A stretch of 64,000 nucleotides of DNA. It comes from Arthrobacter sp. DNA4. GTDB taxonomy: Bacteria > Actinomycetota > Actinomycetes > Actinomycetales > Micrococcaceae. The stretch spans positions 2,294,001-2,358,000 of the forward strand of contig NZ_CP101466.1 in the NCBI RefSeq assembly GCF_024362385.1, given 5' to 3'. The translations under genes were made by a program, and so were the position numbers. The notes under the pieces were generated by a model. It did not search any database and was not told where the DNA came from. It worked only from the letters and a program-made list of their open reading frames with translations. This document shows positions 20,072 to 29,969 of this stretch, piece after piece. Position 1 is the first letter of the stretch, and each line of letters opens with the position of its first letter.

Positions 20072-22342
20072 ATGGAAGCCCATCCCTCTGCCGTCCCCGC
20101 CCCCAGCCACAGCCCGCCCGGAGGAGGCGGCGGAGGCCGCCGCCGCTTCCTGTCCCGCCCTCCGTTCTTCGCCCACCTTGGCGCCGACGTGCCGGCATCG
20201 CTGGTGGTGTTCCTGGTGGCACTCCCGCTCTCGCTCGGGATTGCAGCGGCCTCCGGGGCGCCCATCATGGCGGGACTTATCGCCGCCACCATTGGGGGCA
20301 TCGTGGCTGGAAGCCTCGGCGGCTCACCCCTCCAGGTGAGTGGACCGGCGGCCGGACTGACCGTCGTCGTGGCCGGCCTCGTCCAGGAATTCGGCTGGCA
20401 GGTGACCTGCGCCATCACCGCGGCCGCCGGCGTCGTCCAGCTTTTGTTGGGCTTCAGCCGGGTGGGCAGGGCCGCCCTGGCGGTGTCGCCGGTAGTGGTC
20501 AAGGCCATGCTCGCCGGCATCGGCGTCACCATCATCCTGCAGCAACTGCACGTGATTCTCGGGTCCCGGGCCGCCGGATCCGCCCTGGAGAACCTCGCCG
20601 GACTCCCGGCGGCCATTACCAACCTCGAACTGCACGCGGCACTGCTGGGGCTGGCCGTCGTGGCGATCCTGCTGTGCTGGAAGTTCCTGCCCGCCGCTGT
20701 CCGGCGGATTCCCGGGCCCTTGGCCGCCGTCGCGGCAGGAACCGCTCTGGCCGTGGCCTTTGCGCCCGGCGTTGAACGCATCTCCCTGGACGGGTCCATC
20801 TTCGACGCCATCGCCCTGCCGCAGCTCCCTGACGGAAACTGGCGCGCCTTCGCGTTCGCCGTCATGACCATGGCGCTGATCGCCAGTATCGAGTCCCTCC
20901 TGTCCGCGGTGGCCGTGGACAAGATGCAAACCGGTCCGCGGACCAACCTCAACCGGGAGCTTATTGGGCAGGGCACGGCCAACATCCTCTCCGGGTCGGT
21001 GGGCGGCCTGCCGGTGACGGGTGTGATCGTGCGCAGCGCCACCAACGTGGAAGCGGGCGCGGCCACGCGCACGTCCGCGGTGCTGCATGGGGTGTGGATC
21101 CTCGCGTTCTCGGCCCTCTTCGCCGGCCTGATCCAGCTGATTCCGTTGGCTGTCCTGGCCGGCCTGCTGGTGGTGATCGGTGCCCGCCTGATCAAAGTGG
21201 CGGATATCCGCACCAGCCTGCGGACGGGGGATCTTCCGATCTATGCGGTAACCCTGGTCTGCGTGGTGTTCCTGAACCTGCTCGAGGGCGTCATGATCGG
21301 CCTTGCCCTCGCCGCCGCCAACGTCCTCTGGCGTGTCCTGCGGGCACAGATCCAGTCCCACCCGCCGGCCGCCCCGTCGTCGCCCTGGCGCGTGACCATC
21401 GCCGGTTCCTGCAGCTTCTTCGCGCTGCCAAAGCTCAACCCCGTCCTCCAGGCTGTACCGGCCGGCAAGAACGTGGTGGTGGAGCTGAACGCGGACTACG
21501 TCGACCACTCTTTCCGTGAAGCCCTGCTTGCCTGGCAGCTGCAGCACCAGGCCACCGGCGGAGCCGTGCGCCTTGAGGAGCACGGCAACACCGTCTTCCA
21601 GGATGCCGGTCACCAGGCACCCAGGCGCGAGGAAGCCACCGAACTGCCGCTCCCGCCGCGGAAGGAACCCCTGCTGGTGGGGGTCAACAAGTACCACCGC
21701 CGGTTTGCCCACCAGGTCCGTCCGCTGGTCCATGACCTGACGGAAGGCCAGAACCCTGACAGCCTGTTCGTGGCCTGCGTCGATTCCCGCGTCAACCCGA
21801 ACCTGATCACCAGCAGCGGCCCCGGCGACCTGCTCACGCTGCGGAACATCGGCAACGTGGTGTGCAGCCACGGGCGGGACGCCTCGATTGATTCGGCCCT
21901 GTCCTTTGCCGTCAACGGCCTGCGGGTGCAGTCCCTGGTCATCTGCGGGCACTCCAACTGCGGCGCCATGAAGGCGCTCCTTTCGGAAGCCGACGGCGGA
22001 GACAACAGTTCCCTGGGCCCGGCGTTCAACCAGTGGCTGGACCATGCCCGCCCCAGCTATGCGGCACTGCTGGCAGGGCACCCGGTGGGCAGGCAGGCCG
22101 CCGCAGCGGGCTACGGGACCGTTGACCAGCTCTCGATGGTCAACGTGGCCGTGCAGCTGGCAAAGCTGCAGGACCATCCAGTGGCAGGCCCCGCACTGGC
22201 CGTTGGGACGGTCCAGGCCACGGGACTTTTCTATGACATTGCCACGGCCCGGGTCCTCCAGGTCTCCGCCGACCGCATCAAGAACCTGGACCCTGACTTC
22301 GACGCCGACCGCCAGGGCAACGTCGCCGCAGCAGGCCGCTAG
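20072..22342 (+). CDS. SulP-family anion transporter fused to STAS-like and beta-carbonic anhydrase domains
   Basis: A 756-residue fusion. Residues of about 35-420 are a multi-helix SulP transporter (PASLVVFLVALPLSLGIAAASG; VSGPAAGLTVVVAG; GGLPVTGVIVRSATNVEAGA). About 440-510 resembles a STAS domain. The C-terminal 200 residues are a beta-carbonic anhydrase with the zinc ligands Cys569, His627 and Cys630 and the Asp571/Arg573 pair (ACVDSR; CGHSNCGAM). Such fusions are thought to import bicarbonate or a related anion and interconvert it with CO2 at the membrane. The ATG has AAAGGA six bases upstream. It stands alone between the IS110 element and convergent ctaA. Confidence 0.92.
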   Translation: MEAHPSAVPAPSHSPPGGGGGGRRRFLSRPPFFAHLGADVPASLVVFLVALPLSLGIAAASGAPIMAGLIAATIGGIVAGSLGGSPLQVSGPAAGLTVVVAGLVQEFGWQVTCAITAAAGVVQLLLGFSRVGRAALAVSPVVVKAMLAGIGVTIILQQLHVILGSRAAGSALENLAGLPAAITNLELHAALLGLAVVAILLCWKFLPAAVRRIPGPLAAVAAGTALAVAFAPGVERISLDGSIFDAIALPQLPDGNWRAFAFAVMTMALIASIESLLSAVAVDKMQTGPRTNLNRELIGQGTANILSGSVGGLPVTGVIVRSATNVEAGAATRTSAVLHGVWILAFSALFAGLIQLIPLAVLAGLLVVIGARLIKVADIRTSLRTGDLPIYAVTLVCVVFLNLLEGVMIGLALAAANVLWRVLRAQIQSHPPAAPSSPWRVTIAGSCSFFALPKLNPVLQAVPAGKNVVVELNADYVDHSFREALLAWQLQHQATGGAVRLEEHGNTVFQDAGHQAPRREEATELPLPPRKEPLLVGVNKYHRRFAHQVRPLVHDLTEGQNPDSLFVACVDSRVNPNLITSSGPGDLLTLRNIGNVVCSHGRDASIDSALSFAVNGLRVQSLVICGHSNCGAMKALLSEADGGDNSSLGPAFNQWLDHARPSYAALLAGHPVGRQAAAAGYGTVDQLSMVNVAVQLAKLQDHPVAGPALAVGTVQATGLFYDIATARVLQVSADRIKNLDPDFDADRQGNVAAAGR

Positions 22343-22357
22343 CCAGCGGCCTTAGCA

Positions 22358-22389
22358 GGCGCCCCGGTCCTGAAGCGGACCGGGGCGCC
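22358..22389. terminator. Bidirectional terminator between sulP-CA and ctaA
   Basis: A perfect 13-bp stem (GGCGCCCCGGTCC at 22358-22370 and its complement at 22377-22389) with a six-base loop, placed between the convergent ends of the sulP fusion gene and ctaA. It can serve both transcripts; no T-tract is present. Confidence 0.75.
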
Positions 22390-22410
22390 AGGCGCCAGCT
22401 GCGCTGGGGG

Positions 22411-23355
22411 CTATTTCACCTTGCTGGACCGCGCGATGTCCCAGGCATTGGTCGAGGCTGCCATGAGCAGCGCCGCGCCGAGCATGTGCGCTGCCACCAG
22501 CAACGCCGGGATGCCGTTGTAGTACTGCGTGAACCCGATGATGGCCTGCAGCACGGTGACGCCCAGGAGCATCAGGACAGCCGTCCGGAAGGGGCCTGTA
22601 ATGCGGCGGCGGATGACCAGCACCAAGGCCACCACGGTGCCGGCGGTGACCAGATACGCCGGGACTGCGTGGATGTGGGAGAACAGGTCCCAGTCGAGGT
22701 CGTTACGGGGAGCGTCGGCGTCACCTGCGTGGGGACCTGCACCCGTAACCACCACGCCGAGCATGACGGCAACGGCAGAGAAAAGGGCGACGGCGGCCGT
22801 TACCGGGCGCAGCACGGCAGGGAGTTCCGCGGGGCGGCCTGCGGGGAAGCGGCCGGTCCGGCCGAAGGCGCGGTTCACCAGCAGGGTGGAGAACACCACG
22901 AGGGCCATCGACACCAGGAAGTGCAGGCCCACCACCCACGGGTTGAGGTTGGTGAGCACGGTGACGCCGCCGATGACGGCCTGTGCGGGGATGCTGGCGA
23001 GCAGTCCGAGGGCCAGCAGGAAGAGGTCCTTGCGTTCCTTCCGCAGGTTCCACAAGTAGACCAGCATGAGCGCGGCCACGGCGGCCAGCGCGAAGGTCAG
23101 GAGCCGGTTGCCGAACTCGATGAAGCCGTGGATGCCCATTTCCGGGGTATTCACCAGGGAATCCGACGTGCAGCGGGGCCAGGTGGGGCAGCCAAGGCCT
23201 GAGGCCGTGAGGCGGACAGCGCCGCCCGTGACCACCAGAAGCGTCTGGCCGATCAGGGATGCGACGGCGAGGCGGCGGATGCGGACGTCCACCGTGCGGG
23301 GGAGCCGCGACGCCAGGCGGCCGGCAAGCTGGGGAAGGCGTGAAGCCGTGGTCAC
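22411..23355 (-). CDS. ctaA: Heme A synthase (COX15/CtaA family)
   Basis: CtaA, 314 residues, a membrane enzyme oxidising heme O to heme A for cytochrome aa3 oxidase. It has eight predicted hydrophobic segments. Heme-ligand His residues sit in GIHGFIEFGNRLLTF, GLHFLVSMALVVF, FSHIHAVPAYLV and VAAHMLGAALL. A Cys pair is present in GLGCPTWPRC. The GTG at 23355, seven bases after the permease stop, was chosen; a TTG at 23403 would overlap the permease gene. It is last in an operon with the ABC transporter, as in other actinobacteria. Confidence 0.93.
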   Translation of the reverse strand: MTTASRLPQLAGRLASRLPRTVDVRIRRLAVASLIGQTLLVVTGGAVRLTASGLGCPTWPRCTSDSLVNTPEMGIHGFIEFGNRLLTFALAAVAALMLVYLWNLRKERKDLFLLALGLLASIPAQAVIGGVTVLTNLNPWVVGLHFLVSMALVVFSTLLVNRAFGRTGRFPAGRPAELPAVLRPVTAAVALFSAVAVMLGVVVTGAGPHAGDADAPRNDLDWDLFSHIHAVPAYLVTAGTVVALVLVIRRRITGPFRTAVLMLLGVTVLQAIIGFTQYYNGIPALLVAAHMLGAALLMAASTNAWDIARSSKVK

Positions 23356-23362
23356 GATTATC

Positions 23363-24130
23363 TCAATTCCACTTGAACCAACGGATGGCTGCGGCACCGG
23401 CAATGACTGTCCAGAGCAGCAGGATAAGGGCGGCGCCGCCGTTCACGGCCCCGCCCAGGAAAGCGGCGCGCATCGATTCACCGAGGGCGCCGGAAGGCAG
23501 GAAATGGACTACGCCCTGCGCCGCGGCAGGCAGCCGTTCGGCCGGGATGACGATCCCGCCCATGGCTCCGAGGAGGATCCACAGCAGGTTGGTGATCGCC
23601 AGCGTCGCTTCCGGCCGGACGGTTCCGGCCACCAGCAGCCCCAGCGCGGTGAAAGCCGCTGCGCCCAGTGCCAGCAGTGCCAGCCCGGGGAGCCAGCCGG
23701 CCGCCATCGGCTGCCACCCCAGCGCCAGGGCAGCAAGGCCCACCACCACCACCTGGAGGCACAGGACGGCCAGGACCGAGAGAACCTTGCCGGCGATCAG
23801 GCCGCCGCGCCCCAGGGGGGTCGTTGACAGGAACCGGAGTACACCGTAGCGGCGGTCGAAGCCGGTGGCGATGCCCTGGCCGGTGAAAGCCGTGGACATG
23901 GCGCACAGGGCCAGGATCCCCGGAACGGCCACGTTGATGCGGCTGGAGCCCATTCCGTCCAGGAAAGGCGTCACCGTCAGGCCAACCAGTGCCAGCAGCG
24001 GCAGCACCACGGCCAGGATCAGCTGTTCGCCGTTCCGCAGCATTGTCAGTGCCTCGTATTTGCCCTGCAGGAGGACGCGGCGCAGCAGGGACGCGGGCTG
24101 CTGCGTCTCCCGGATCGCTGCGGTACTCAT
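23363..24130 (-). CDS. ABC-2 type transporter permease
   Basis: A 255-residue integral membrane protein with about six hydrophobic segments and ABC-2 permease character (RRYGVLRFLSTTPLGRGGLIAGKVLS between helices 2 and 3). It starts with an ATG that overlaps the upstream ATPase stop by four bases. The M. tuberculosis counterparts at the same place (next to ctaA and sufR) are also an ABC pair. The substrate is unknown; linkage to ctaA and suf suggests a role connected to heme or redox cofactors, which is inference. Confidence 0.9.
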   Translation of the reverse strand: MSTAAIRETQQPASLLRRVLLQGKYEALTMLRNGEQLILAVVLPLLALVGLTVTPFLDGMGSSRINVAVPGILALCAMSTAFTGQGIATGFDRRYGVLRFLSTTPLGRGGLIAGKVLSVLAVLCLQVVVVGLAALALGWQPMAAGWLPGLALLALGAAAFTALGLLVAGTVRPEATLAITNLLWILLGAMGGIVIPAERLPAAAQGVVHFLPSGALGESMRAAFLGGAVNGGAALILLLWTVIAGAAAIRWFKWN

Positions 24131-25098
24131 CGGATGTCCTTTCCCGAGATATCCAAAAAGACGTCTTCAAGGCTACGCGCCTGGAGGCTCATCGACGCCG
24201 GCATGATGTCCTTTGCTTCCCACCACTGGGCAAGCGCGGAGAGGTGCCTGGGTGTGAGGGCGCCGGTGACGGCGTAGCTCCCGGCGCGGGTTTCGGAGAC
24301 GTCGACGCCGTCGGGCAGCACGGCAGCCAGGTCCAGCCCGGCGGGTGCTTCGAACACCAGGGTCCGGACGTGCTCGCCGGCGTGGTCCGCCACCGGGCTG
24401 CGCTGCAGCAGCTCATGGACGGTTCCTTCGGCGACGTTGCGGCCGCCGTCAATGATGTACACATAGTCCGCAAGGCGCTGGGCGTCGTCCATGAGGTGCG
24501 TGGTCAGGATGATTCCCATGCCGCCGTCGCGCAGTTCGGCAATCAAGTCGAACACCAGCTGGCGGGACTGCGGGTCCAGGCCGGCGCTGGGCTCGTCCAG
24601 GAACAGGACTTCGGGCCTGCCGATCAGGGCTGCCGCGAGTGCCAGGCGCTGCTTCTGGCCGCCGGACAGCCGGCGGACGCTGGTGCGGCTGAAAGTATCG
24701 ATGCCGAGCCGGCCCACCAGGTCCTCCAACGGCCAGGGGCGGGCGTAGAGCCCGCCGATATGCCGCAGCAGCGGCAGTGGCCTGGCCGACGGCGGGAGCC
24801 CGCCGTCCTGCAGCATCACACCGACGCGGGAGCGCAGGTCGGCGCCTGCCGTGGCGGGGTCCTGGCCCAGCAACGAGATGCTGCCGCCGCTGCGCTTCTG
24901 GAGGCCCTGGGCGCACTCAAGGGTTGTCGTCTTTCCGGCGCCGTTCGCGCCCAGCAGGGCGGTGACCTGCCCGCGCTCCGCCGTGAGGGAGACGCCGCTG
25001 ACAACCCTGAGCATCTTTCCGTCCAGGCTGGAAAGGGGGCCTACGTCCTTGATGAGCCCATGGATGGACAGGACGGGGGACTGGGGGGATCGCACCAC
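24127..25098 (-). CDS. ABC transporter ATP-binding protein (partner of the ABC-2 permease)
   Basis: A 323-residue ATPase. Walker A GANGAGKTT, signature LSGGQKQRLALA, Walker B VLFLDEPSAGLD and the switch His in TTHLMDD are all intact. Residues after about 235 form the C-terminal extension common to ABC-2 drug/daunorubicin-type ATPases. Translationally coupled to the permease (ATGA overlap) and then ctaA. It is divergent from sufR, sharing the 25099-25239 promoter region. Confidence 0.93.
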   Translation of the reverse strand: MVRSPQSPVLSIHGLIKDVGPLSSLDGKMLRVVSGVSLTAERGQVTALLGANGAGKTTTLECAQGLQKRSGGSISLLGQDPATAGADLRSRVGVMLQDGGLPPSARPLPLLRHIGGLYARPWPLEDLVGRLGIDTFSRTSVRRLSGGQKQRLALAAALIGRPEVLFLDEPSAGLDPQSRQLVFDLIAELRDGGMGIILTTHLMDDAQRLADYVYIIDGGRNVAEGTVHELLQRSPVADHAGEHVRTLVFEAPAGLDLAAVLPDGVDVSETRAGSYAVTGALTPRHLSALAQWWEAKDIMPASMSLQARSLEDVFLDISGKDIR

Positions 25099-25213
25099 AG
25101 TATTCTACGGGATGTAGTATATGGAGCCGTCCGTCAGGAAGGTCCCCTATCCTTGGAGTTTTGCGCGCAGCTTACCAAGGTCAGCCTGCCCTTACTGGAG
25201 CCCGGGACTAAAT

Positions 25214-25233
25214 TACGACATGATTGTGTTGTG
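25214..25233. promoter_or_regulatory. Imperfect palindrome before sufR (possible operator)
   Basis: TACGACA and TGTTGTG flank a six-base spacer right before the sufR start, an imperfect inverted repeat (5 of 7 positions pair). SufR proteins autoregulate their operon by binding such sites. The match is weak and offered only because of its position. Confidence 0.25.
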
Positions 25234-25239
25234 TATTCC

Positions 25240-26046
25240 ATGACCAACGCTACCGCTGTGCCTGTGGCCGGGCCGGGTCCCGCCCCGTCCGGTCCTGTGG
25301 CGGACGCCGACGAGCGCACCCGGGACCGGGTCCTTGCTGCCGTCCTGGAACACGGGCCCGTCAGTGCGGCCGAGCTGGGGGACATGCTGGGGTTCACCCC
25401 GGCCGCTGTCCGGCGCCACCTCGACCACCTCTCCCGGGCCGGCATCATCGAGGTCAAGCGGGTTGCCAAGCCGGGAGCAGGTGCCGGCCGGCCCGCACGC
25501 CGCTACGTCCTCAGCTCCCAGGGCCAGTCCAGCCTGGGCAATGACTACCTTGACATTGCAGCCCTTGCGCTCCAGCAGCTGCAGAAGGTGGCCGGTCCTG
25601 ACGCCGTACGGGCGTTCGCCGAGGAGCGGTTCGCGGACATGGAACGGCGCTACGCGCCCGAAATGGAAAAAGCCGGGCCGGACATCAGGGACCGCGCCAC
25701 CGCCCTGTCGGCCGCCCTGAGCCGCGACAACTTTGTGGCGTCGGCCGCCTCCATCGAGGCCAAGGCACCCCTGCCCGCGGCGCTTTCCAGCGTGCAGCTC
25801 TGCCAGGGCCACTGCCCCATCCAGCAGCTCGCCGCCCGCTTCCCGGTATTCTGCGACGTTGAAACGGAAGTCTTCTCAAGGCTGGTGGGAGTGGACGTAC
25901 GCCGGCTTTCCACCCTGGCCCGTGGTGGCCACGTCTGCACCACCCACATTCCCACAGGCAGGCTGTCTGCCGGGCTTACCAAAGTGCCGGCGGCAGCCCC
26001 CGCCCGCCTGGACGAAGTAACCAACCATCAGCAAGAAAGGCCGTGA
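25240..26046 (+). CDS. sufR: SufR-family iron-sulfur cluster regulator
   Basis: A 268-residue regulator. The N-terminal winged helix (about residues 24-85; [26 protein letters not shown] within it) binds DNA. The C-terminal half holds Cys188, Cys192, Cys205 and Cys233, with the Cys-x12-Cys spacing of SufR [Fe-S] ligands. It represses the suf operon when cluster-loaded in relatives. The ATG at 25240 was chosen at the start of recognisable sequence; the frame is open far upstream but only as antisense to the ABC genes. The stop overlaps the sufB ATG by one base. Confidence 0.92.
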   Translation: MTNATAVPVAGPGPAPSGPVADADERTRDRVLAAVLEHGPVSAAELGDMLGFTPAAVRRHLDHLSRAGIIEVKRVAKPGAGAGRPARRYVLSSQGQSSLGNDYLDIAALALQQLQKVAGPDAVRAFAEERFADMERRYAPEMEKAGPDIRDRATALSAALSRDNFVASAASIEAKAPLPAALSSVQLCQGHCPIQQLAARFPVFCDVETEVFSRLVGVDVRRLSTLARGGHVCTTHIPTGRLSAGLTKVPAAAPARLDEVTNHQQERP

Positions 26047-27509
26047 TGACGGACCAACTATCAGAGAAAGCAGTAGCCGAAAACACTGTGATCTCGGAGA
26101 TTCTGGAGAAGAATCCCGAGCTCCACGGCATCGGCAACTACGAGTACGGCTGGGCCGACAAGAATGACGTCGGCGCCAATGCACGGCGTGGTCTCGATGA
26201 AGAGGTAGTCCGGGACATCTCGTCCAAGAAGAGCGAGCCGGAATGGATGCTCGACCTCCGCCTCAAGGGCCTGAAGTACTTCGACCGCAAGCCCATGCCC
26301 ACCTGGGGTGCAGACCTCTCCGGCATCGACTTCGACAACATCAAGTACTTTGTCCGCTCCACCGAGAAGCAGGCTGCCACCTGGGAAGACCTCCCGGAGG
26401 ACATCCGCAACACGTACGAGAAGCTGGGCATTCCGGAAGCCGAGCGCAGCCGCCTGGTTTCCGGCGTTGCCGCCCAGTACGAGTCCGAGGTGGTGTACCA
26501 CCAGATCCGTGAGGACCTCGAGGCCCAGGGCGTCATTTTCCTGGACACCGACACCGCTTTGAAGGAACACCCGGAGATCTTCCAGGAGTACTTCGGCACC
26601 GTGATCCCGGTGGGCGATAACAAGTTCGCCTCGCTGAACACCGCAGTGTGGTCCGGCGGCTCCTTCGTGTACGTGCCCAAGGGCGTCCACGTGGACATCC
26701 CGCTGCAGGCGTACTTCCGCATCAACACCGAGAACATGGGCCAGTTCGAGCGGACCCTGATCATCGCCGACGAGGACTCCTACGTCCACTACATCGAAGG
26801 CTGCACGGCGCCGATCTACACCTCGGACTCGCTGCACTCCGCCGTGGTGGAGATCATCGTGAAGAAGGGCGCCCGCGTCCGCTACACCACCATCCAGAAC
26901 TGGTCCAACAACGTGTACAACCTGGTGACCAAGCGCGCGGTCTGCGAGGCCGGCGCCACCATGGAATGGGTGGACGGCAACATCGGTTCCAAGGTGACCA
27001 TGAAGTACCCGGCTGTCTACCTGGTGGGCGAGCACGCCAAGGGCGAGACCCTGTCCATCGCGTTCGCCGGCGAGGGCCAGCACCAGGACACCGGTTCCAA
27101 GATGGTGCATATTGCCCCGAACACCAAGAGCTCCATCATCTCCAAGTCGGTGGCCCGCGGCGGCGGCCGTGCCGCCTACCGCGGCCTGGTGCAGGTCCGC
27201 GAAGGCGCCAAGCACTCCGCCAATACCGTGCGCTGCGACGCGCTCCTGGTGGACACCATTTCCCGCTCGGACACCTATCCGTACATCGACATCCGTGAGG
27301 ACGATGTGCAGCTGGGGCACGAGGCCACCGTTTCCCGCGTCAGCGAGGAACAGCTGTTTTACCTCATGTCCCGCGGCATGCCCGAGGACGAGGCCATGGC
27401 CATGATCGTGCGCGGCTTCATTGAGCCGATCGCCCGCGAACTGCCCATGGAATACGCCCTTGAGCTGAACCGCCTCATCGAACTCCAGATGGAAGGATCC
27501 GTCGGTTAA
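26046..27509 (+). CDS. sufB: Fe-S cluster assembly scaffold protein SufB
   Basis: SufB, 487 residues, the scaffold subunit of the SufBCD complex. Highly conserved regions include [21 protein letters not shown] (part), [19 protein letters not shown] with the cluster-related Cys, and [18 protein letters not shown]. No intein is present, unlike some mycobacterial SufB proteins. The ATG at 26046 has AAAGG at five bases; the GTG at 26043 is too close to that site. First structural gene after sufR, with one-base overlaps at both ends. Confidence 0.97.
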   Translation: MTDQLSEKAVAENTVISEILEKNPELHGIGNYEYGWADKNDVGANARRGLDEEVVRDISSKKSEPEWMLDLRLKGLKYFDRKPMPTWGADLSGIDFDNIKYFVRSTEKQAATWEDLPEDIRNTYEKLGIPEAERSRLVSGVAAQYESEVVYHQIREDLEAQGVIFLDTDTALKEHPEIFQEYFGTVIPVGDNKFASLNTAVWSGGSFVYVPKGVHVDIPLQAYFRINTENMGQFERTLIIADEDSYVHYIEGCTAPIYTSDSLHSAVVEIIVKKGARVRYTTIQNWSNNVYNLVTKRAVCEAGATMEWVDGNIGSKVTMKYPAVYLVGEHAKGETLSIAFAGEGQHQDTGSKMVHIAPNTKSSIISKSVARGGGRAAYRGLVQVREGAKHSANTVRCDALLVDTISRSDTYPYIDIREDDVQLGHEATVSRVSEEQLFYLMSRGMPEDEAMAMIVRGFIEPIARELPMEYALELNRLIELQMEGSVG

Positions 27510-28750
27510 TGACTGCCGAAGCAACTACCGAAAAGGCGCGCATCGGCGCACCGTCGATCTCCGGTTTCACCGAGGAAGGCGAGCACCTGGTCGCCTCCAA
27601 GGTTGACCGCCACCACAGCCACGGCACCCAGGTCATGGCCTCCCGGGCCGAGCGGCTCACCAGCCATGACGTGGCCGACTTCGCCCTGCCCAACGGCCGG
27701 GAAGAGGAATGGCGCTTCACCCCGGTGCGTGAACTGGCCAACCTCCTGTCCGACTCCCCGTCGGAGGAGGGCGCACTCGGCGTTTCCATCGAGGCGCCCG
27801 CCGCTGTGGCGCAGCGGAGCCTCCGCGCCGGTGAGGCCCCCCGTGGTGCCACCTTGGTCCCGGCCGACCGTGCCGCCGTCGTGGCTTCCGCCAACACGGA
27901 GGAAGCCCAGCTGATCTCCATCCCAGCCAACGCAGAGCTGGACGCACCCGTGCGCCTTGTCCTCACCGGCAACGGGGCGGGCCGCCGCACCAATTCCCAC
28001 GTCGTGATCGAAGCCGGGCCCAACAGCCGCGGCGTCGTGATCATCGAGCATGACGGCACCGCCGACCACAACGGCAACGTTGAGGTCCTGGTCCGCGAAG
28101 GTGCCCACCTCACGGTGGTTTCCGTGCAGCTGTGGGGAGATGACGCCAAGCACCTGGCACAGCATGACGCCGAGGTCGCCAAGGACGCCGTGTACAAGCA
28201 CATCGCCGTAACCCTCGGTGGCAAGATTGTCCGCCTGAACTCCAACGTCCGGTTCGCCGGGGAAGGGGCCGAGGCCGAACTCCTGGGCCTCTACTTCGCC
28301 GACGCCGGACAGCACCTGGAACACCGCTCCTTCGTGGACCACAACGTGGGCAACTGCAAGTCCAACGTCCTGTACAAGGGCGCACTTCAGGGCAAGGGCG
28401 CACACACCGTCTGGGTCGGCGACGTCCTGATCCAGAAGCAGGCCGAAGGCACCGACTCCTACGAGAAGAACCAGAACCTGGTCCTCACTGACGGCTGCCG
28501 CGCGGACTCCGTGCCCAACCTCGAAATCGAGACCGGCCTGATCGAGGGTGCCGGCCACGCCAGCGCCACCGGCCGGTTCGATGACGAGCACCTGTTCTAC
28601 CTGATGGCCCGCGGCATCCCCGAGGATGTTGCCCGCCGACTGGTGGTCCGCGGCTTCCTGAACGAGATCATCCAGCAGATCAAGGTCCCGGCCCTCGAAG
28701 AGCGCCTGACCGAGGCTGTGGAACGCGAACTCGCAGCAACCGAGAACTAA
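27509..28750 (+). CDS. sufD: Fe-S cluster assembly protein SufD
   Basis: SufD, 413 residues, the SufB paralogue that forms the heterodimer scaffold. The C-terminal beta-helix core has NVRFAGEGAEAELLGLYF, HRSFVDHNVGNCKSNVLYKG and LMARGIPEDVARRLVVRGF. The His in FVDHNV is the usual candidate for cluster formation. It overlaps sufB by one base (TAATG) and is followed after 16 bases by the Rieske gene. Confidence 0.96.
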   Translation: MTAEATTEKARIGAPSISGFTEEGEHLVASKVDRHHSHGTQVMASRAERLTSHDVADFALPNGREEEWRFTPVRELANLLSDSPSEEGALGVSIEAPAAVAQRSLRAGEAPRGATLVPADRAAVVASANTEEAQLISIPANAELDAPVRLVLTGNGAGRRTNSHVVIEAGPNSRGVVIIEHDGTADHNGNVEVLVREGAHLTVVSVQLWGDDAKHLAQHDAEVAKDAVYKHIAVTLGGKIVRLNSNVRFAGEGAEAELLGLYFADAGQHLEHRSFVDHNVGNCKSNVLYKGALQGKGAHTVWVGDVLIQKQAEGTDSYEKNQNLVLTDGCRADSVPNLEIETGLIEGAGHASATGRFDDEHLFYLMARGIPEDVARRLVVRGFLNEIIQQIKVPALEERLTEAVERELAATEN

Positions 28751-28766
28751 AGGCAGGCAGGAACGT

Positions 28767-29120
28767 ATGAGCGGCACACCCAAGGGCGAGCTGGTTTGCA
28801 GCGCCAATGACATCCAGGTCAAGCAGGCGCTGCGGATCCTGATCGACGGCTTCCCCGTAGCCGTCGTCCGGGATTCAATGGGGGAGATCCACGCTATTGG
28901 AGACACCTGCTCGCACGCGGACATTTCCCTGTCCGAAGGCGACGTGGAAGGCTGCGCCATCGAGTGCTGGGGCCACGGCTCCCAGTTCGACCTGCGGAGC
29001 GGCCAACCATTGCAGCTTCCCGCCTACGATCCTGTTCCGGTGTTCGCCGTCGAACTCGACGGCGACGACGTCTACGTGGACGTCACCAACGTTTTGAACG
29101 GCGCAGCAGTAAACAACTGA
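28767..29120 (+). CDS. Rieske [2Fe-2S] ferredoxin-type protein
   Basis: A 117-residue soluble Rieske protein. The cluster ligands are Cys48 and His50 (DTCSHADISL) and Cys67 and His70 (IECWGHGSQFD). It resembles the small dioxygenase-type ferredoxins. Sitting between sufD and sufC, it is a likely electron carrier or early client of the Suf machinery, as found in suf operons of several actinobacteria. No oxygenase partner is nearby. Confidence 0.92.
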   Translation: MSGTPKGELVCSANDIQVKQALRILIDGFPVAVVRDSMGEIHAIGDTCSHADISLSEGDVEGCAIECWGHGSQFDLRSGQPLQLPAYDPVPVFAVELDGDDVYVDVTNVLNGAAVNN

Positions 29121-29162
29121 GCGCCTGCAGCACCAGACTTACGAGCAAAGAGAAAGAAGAGC

Positions 29163-29957
29163 ATGTCAACTCTTGAGATCAAGGACCTGCACGTCAGCAT
29201 TGACACGGAGCAGGGCACCAAGGAGATCCTGAAGGGCGTCAGCCTGACCATCAGGACCGGCGAGACGCACGCCATCATGGGCCCCAACGGCTCCGGCAAG
29301 TCCACGCTGGCGTCCACCATCGCCGGACATCCCCGCTACACCGTCACCAGCGGCACCATCACCTTGGACGGCGAAGATGTCCTGGCGATGAGCGTTGACG
29401 AGCGCGCCCGGGCCGGCCTCTTCCTGGCCATGCAGTACCCGGTAGAAGTCCCCGGCGTCACCATGACCAACTTCCTGCGCACCGCCAAGACCGCCATCGA
29501 CGGCGAAGCACCCAAGCTGCGTACCTGGACCAAGGACGTCAAGGACGCCATGGAGAAGCTGCGCATCGACGCCGACTTCGCCCAGCGCAACGTCAACGAA
29601 GGCTTCTCCGGCGGCGAGAAGAAGCGTGTGGAGATCCTCCAGCTGGAGCTCTTCAAGCCCAAGTTCGCCGTGCTCGACGAGACCGACTCCGGCCTTGACG
29701 TCGACGCGCTGAAGATTGTCTCCGAGGGCGTTAACCGCGCACACTCCGAGGGCAACATGGGCACGCTGCTCATCACCCACTACACGCGTATCCTGCGCTA
29801 CATCAAGCCTGAATTCGTCCACGTGTTCGTGGATGGCCAGGTTGTCGAGGAGGGCGGCCCCGAGCTGGCCGACCGTCTCGAGGAAGAAGGCTACGACCGT
29901 TACGCAAAGGGCGCCGGCGCAGCTACCATCGCGGCCGAGGCCGCAGCACAGGCCTAG
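29163..29957 (+). CDS. sufC: Fe-S cluster assembly ATPase SufC
   Basis: SufC, 264 residues, the ABC-type ATPase that drives SufBCD. Walker A GPNGSGKST, the SufC-specific NVNEGFSGGEKKRVEILQ signature, and Walker B KFAVLDETDSGLDVDAL are intact. It ends with an Ala-rich tail. The next gene, 12 bases on, is sufT-like. In M. tuberculosis sufS and sufU lie between sufC and sufT; here they are absent. Confidence 0.97.
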   Translation: MSTLEIKDLHVSIDTEQGTKEILKGVSLTIRTGETHAIMGPNGSGKSTLASTIAGHPRYTVTSGTITLDGEDVLAMSVDERARAGLFLAMQYPVEVPGVTMTNFLRTAKTAIDGEAPKLRTWTKDVKDAMEKLRIDADFAQRNVNEGFSGGEKKRVEILQLELFKPKFAVLDETDSGLDVDALKIVSEGVNRAHSEGNMGTLLITHYTRILRYIKPEFVHVFVDGQVVEEGGPELADRLEEEGYDRYAKGAGAATIAAEAAAQA

Positions 29958-29969
29958 TTAGGACTTGTC

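Noticed and set aside
20324..22177. 617-codon minus-strand frame across the SulP fusion gene
   Set aside because: Antisense to a gene with clear catalytic motifs; composition is Gly/His/Gln-rich without domains.
23989..25239. Upstream extension of the sufR frame by over 400 codons
   Set aside because: This stretch is antisense to the ABC ATPase and permease; SufR homology begins at 25240.
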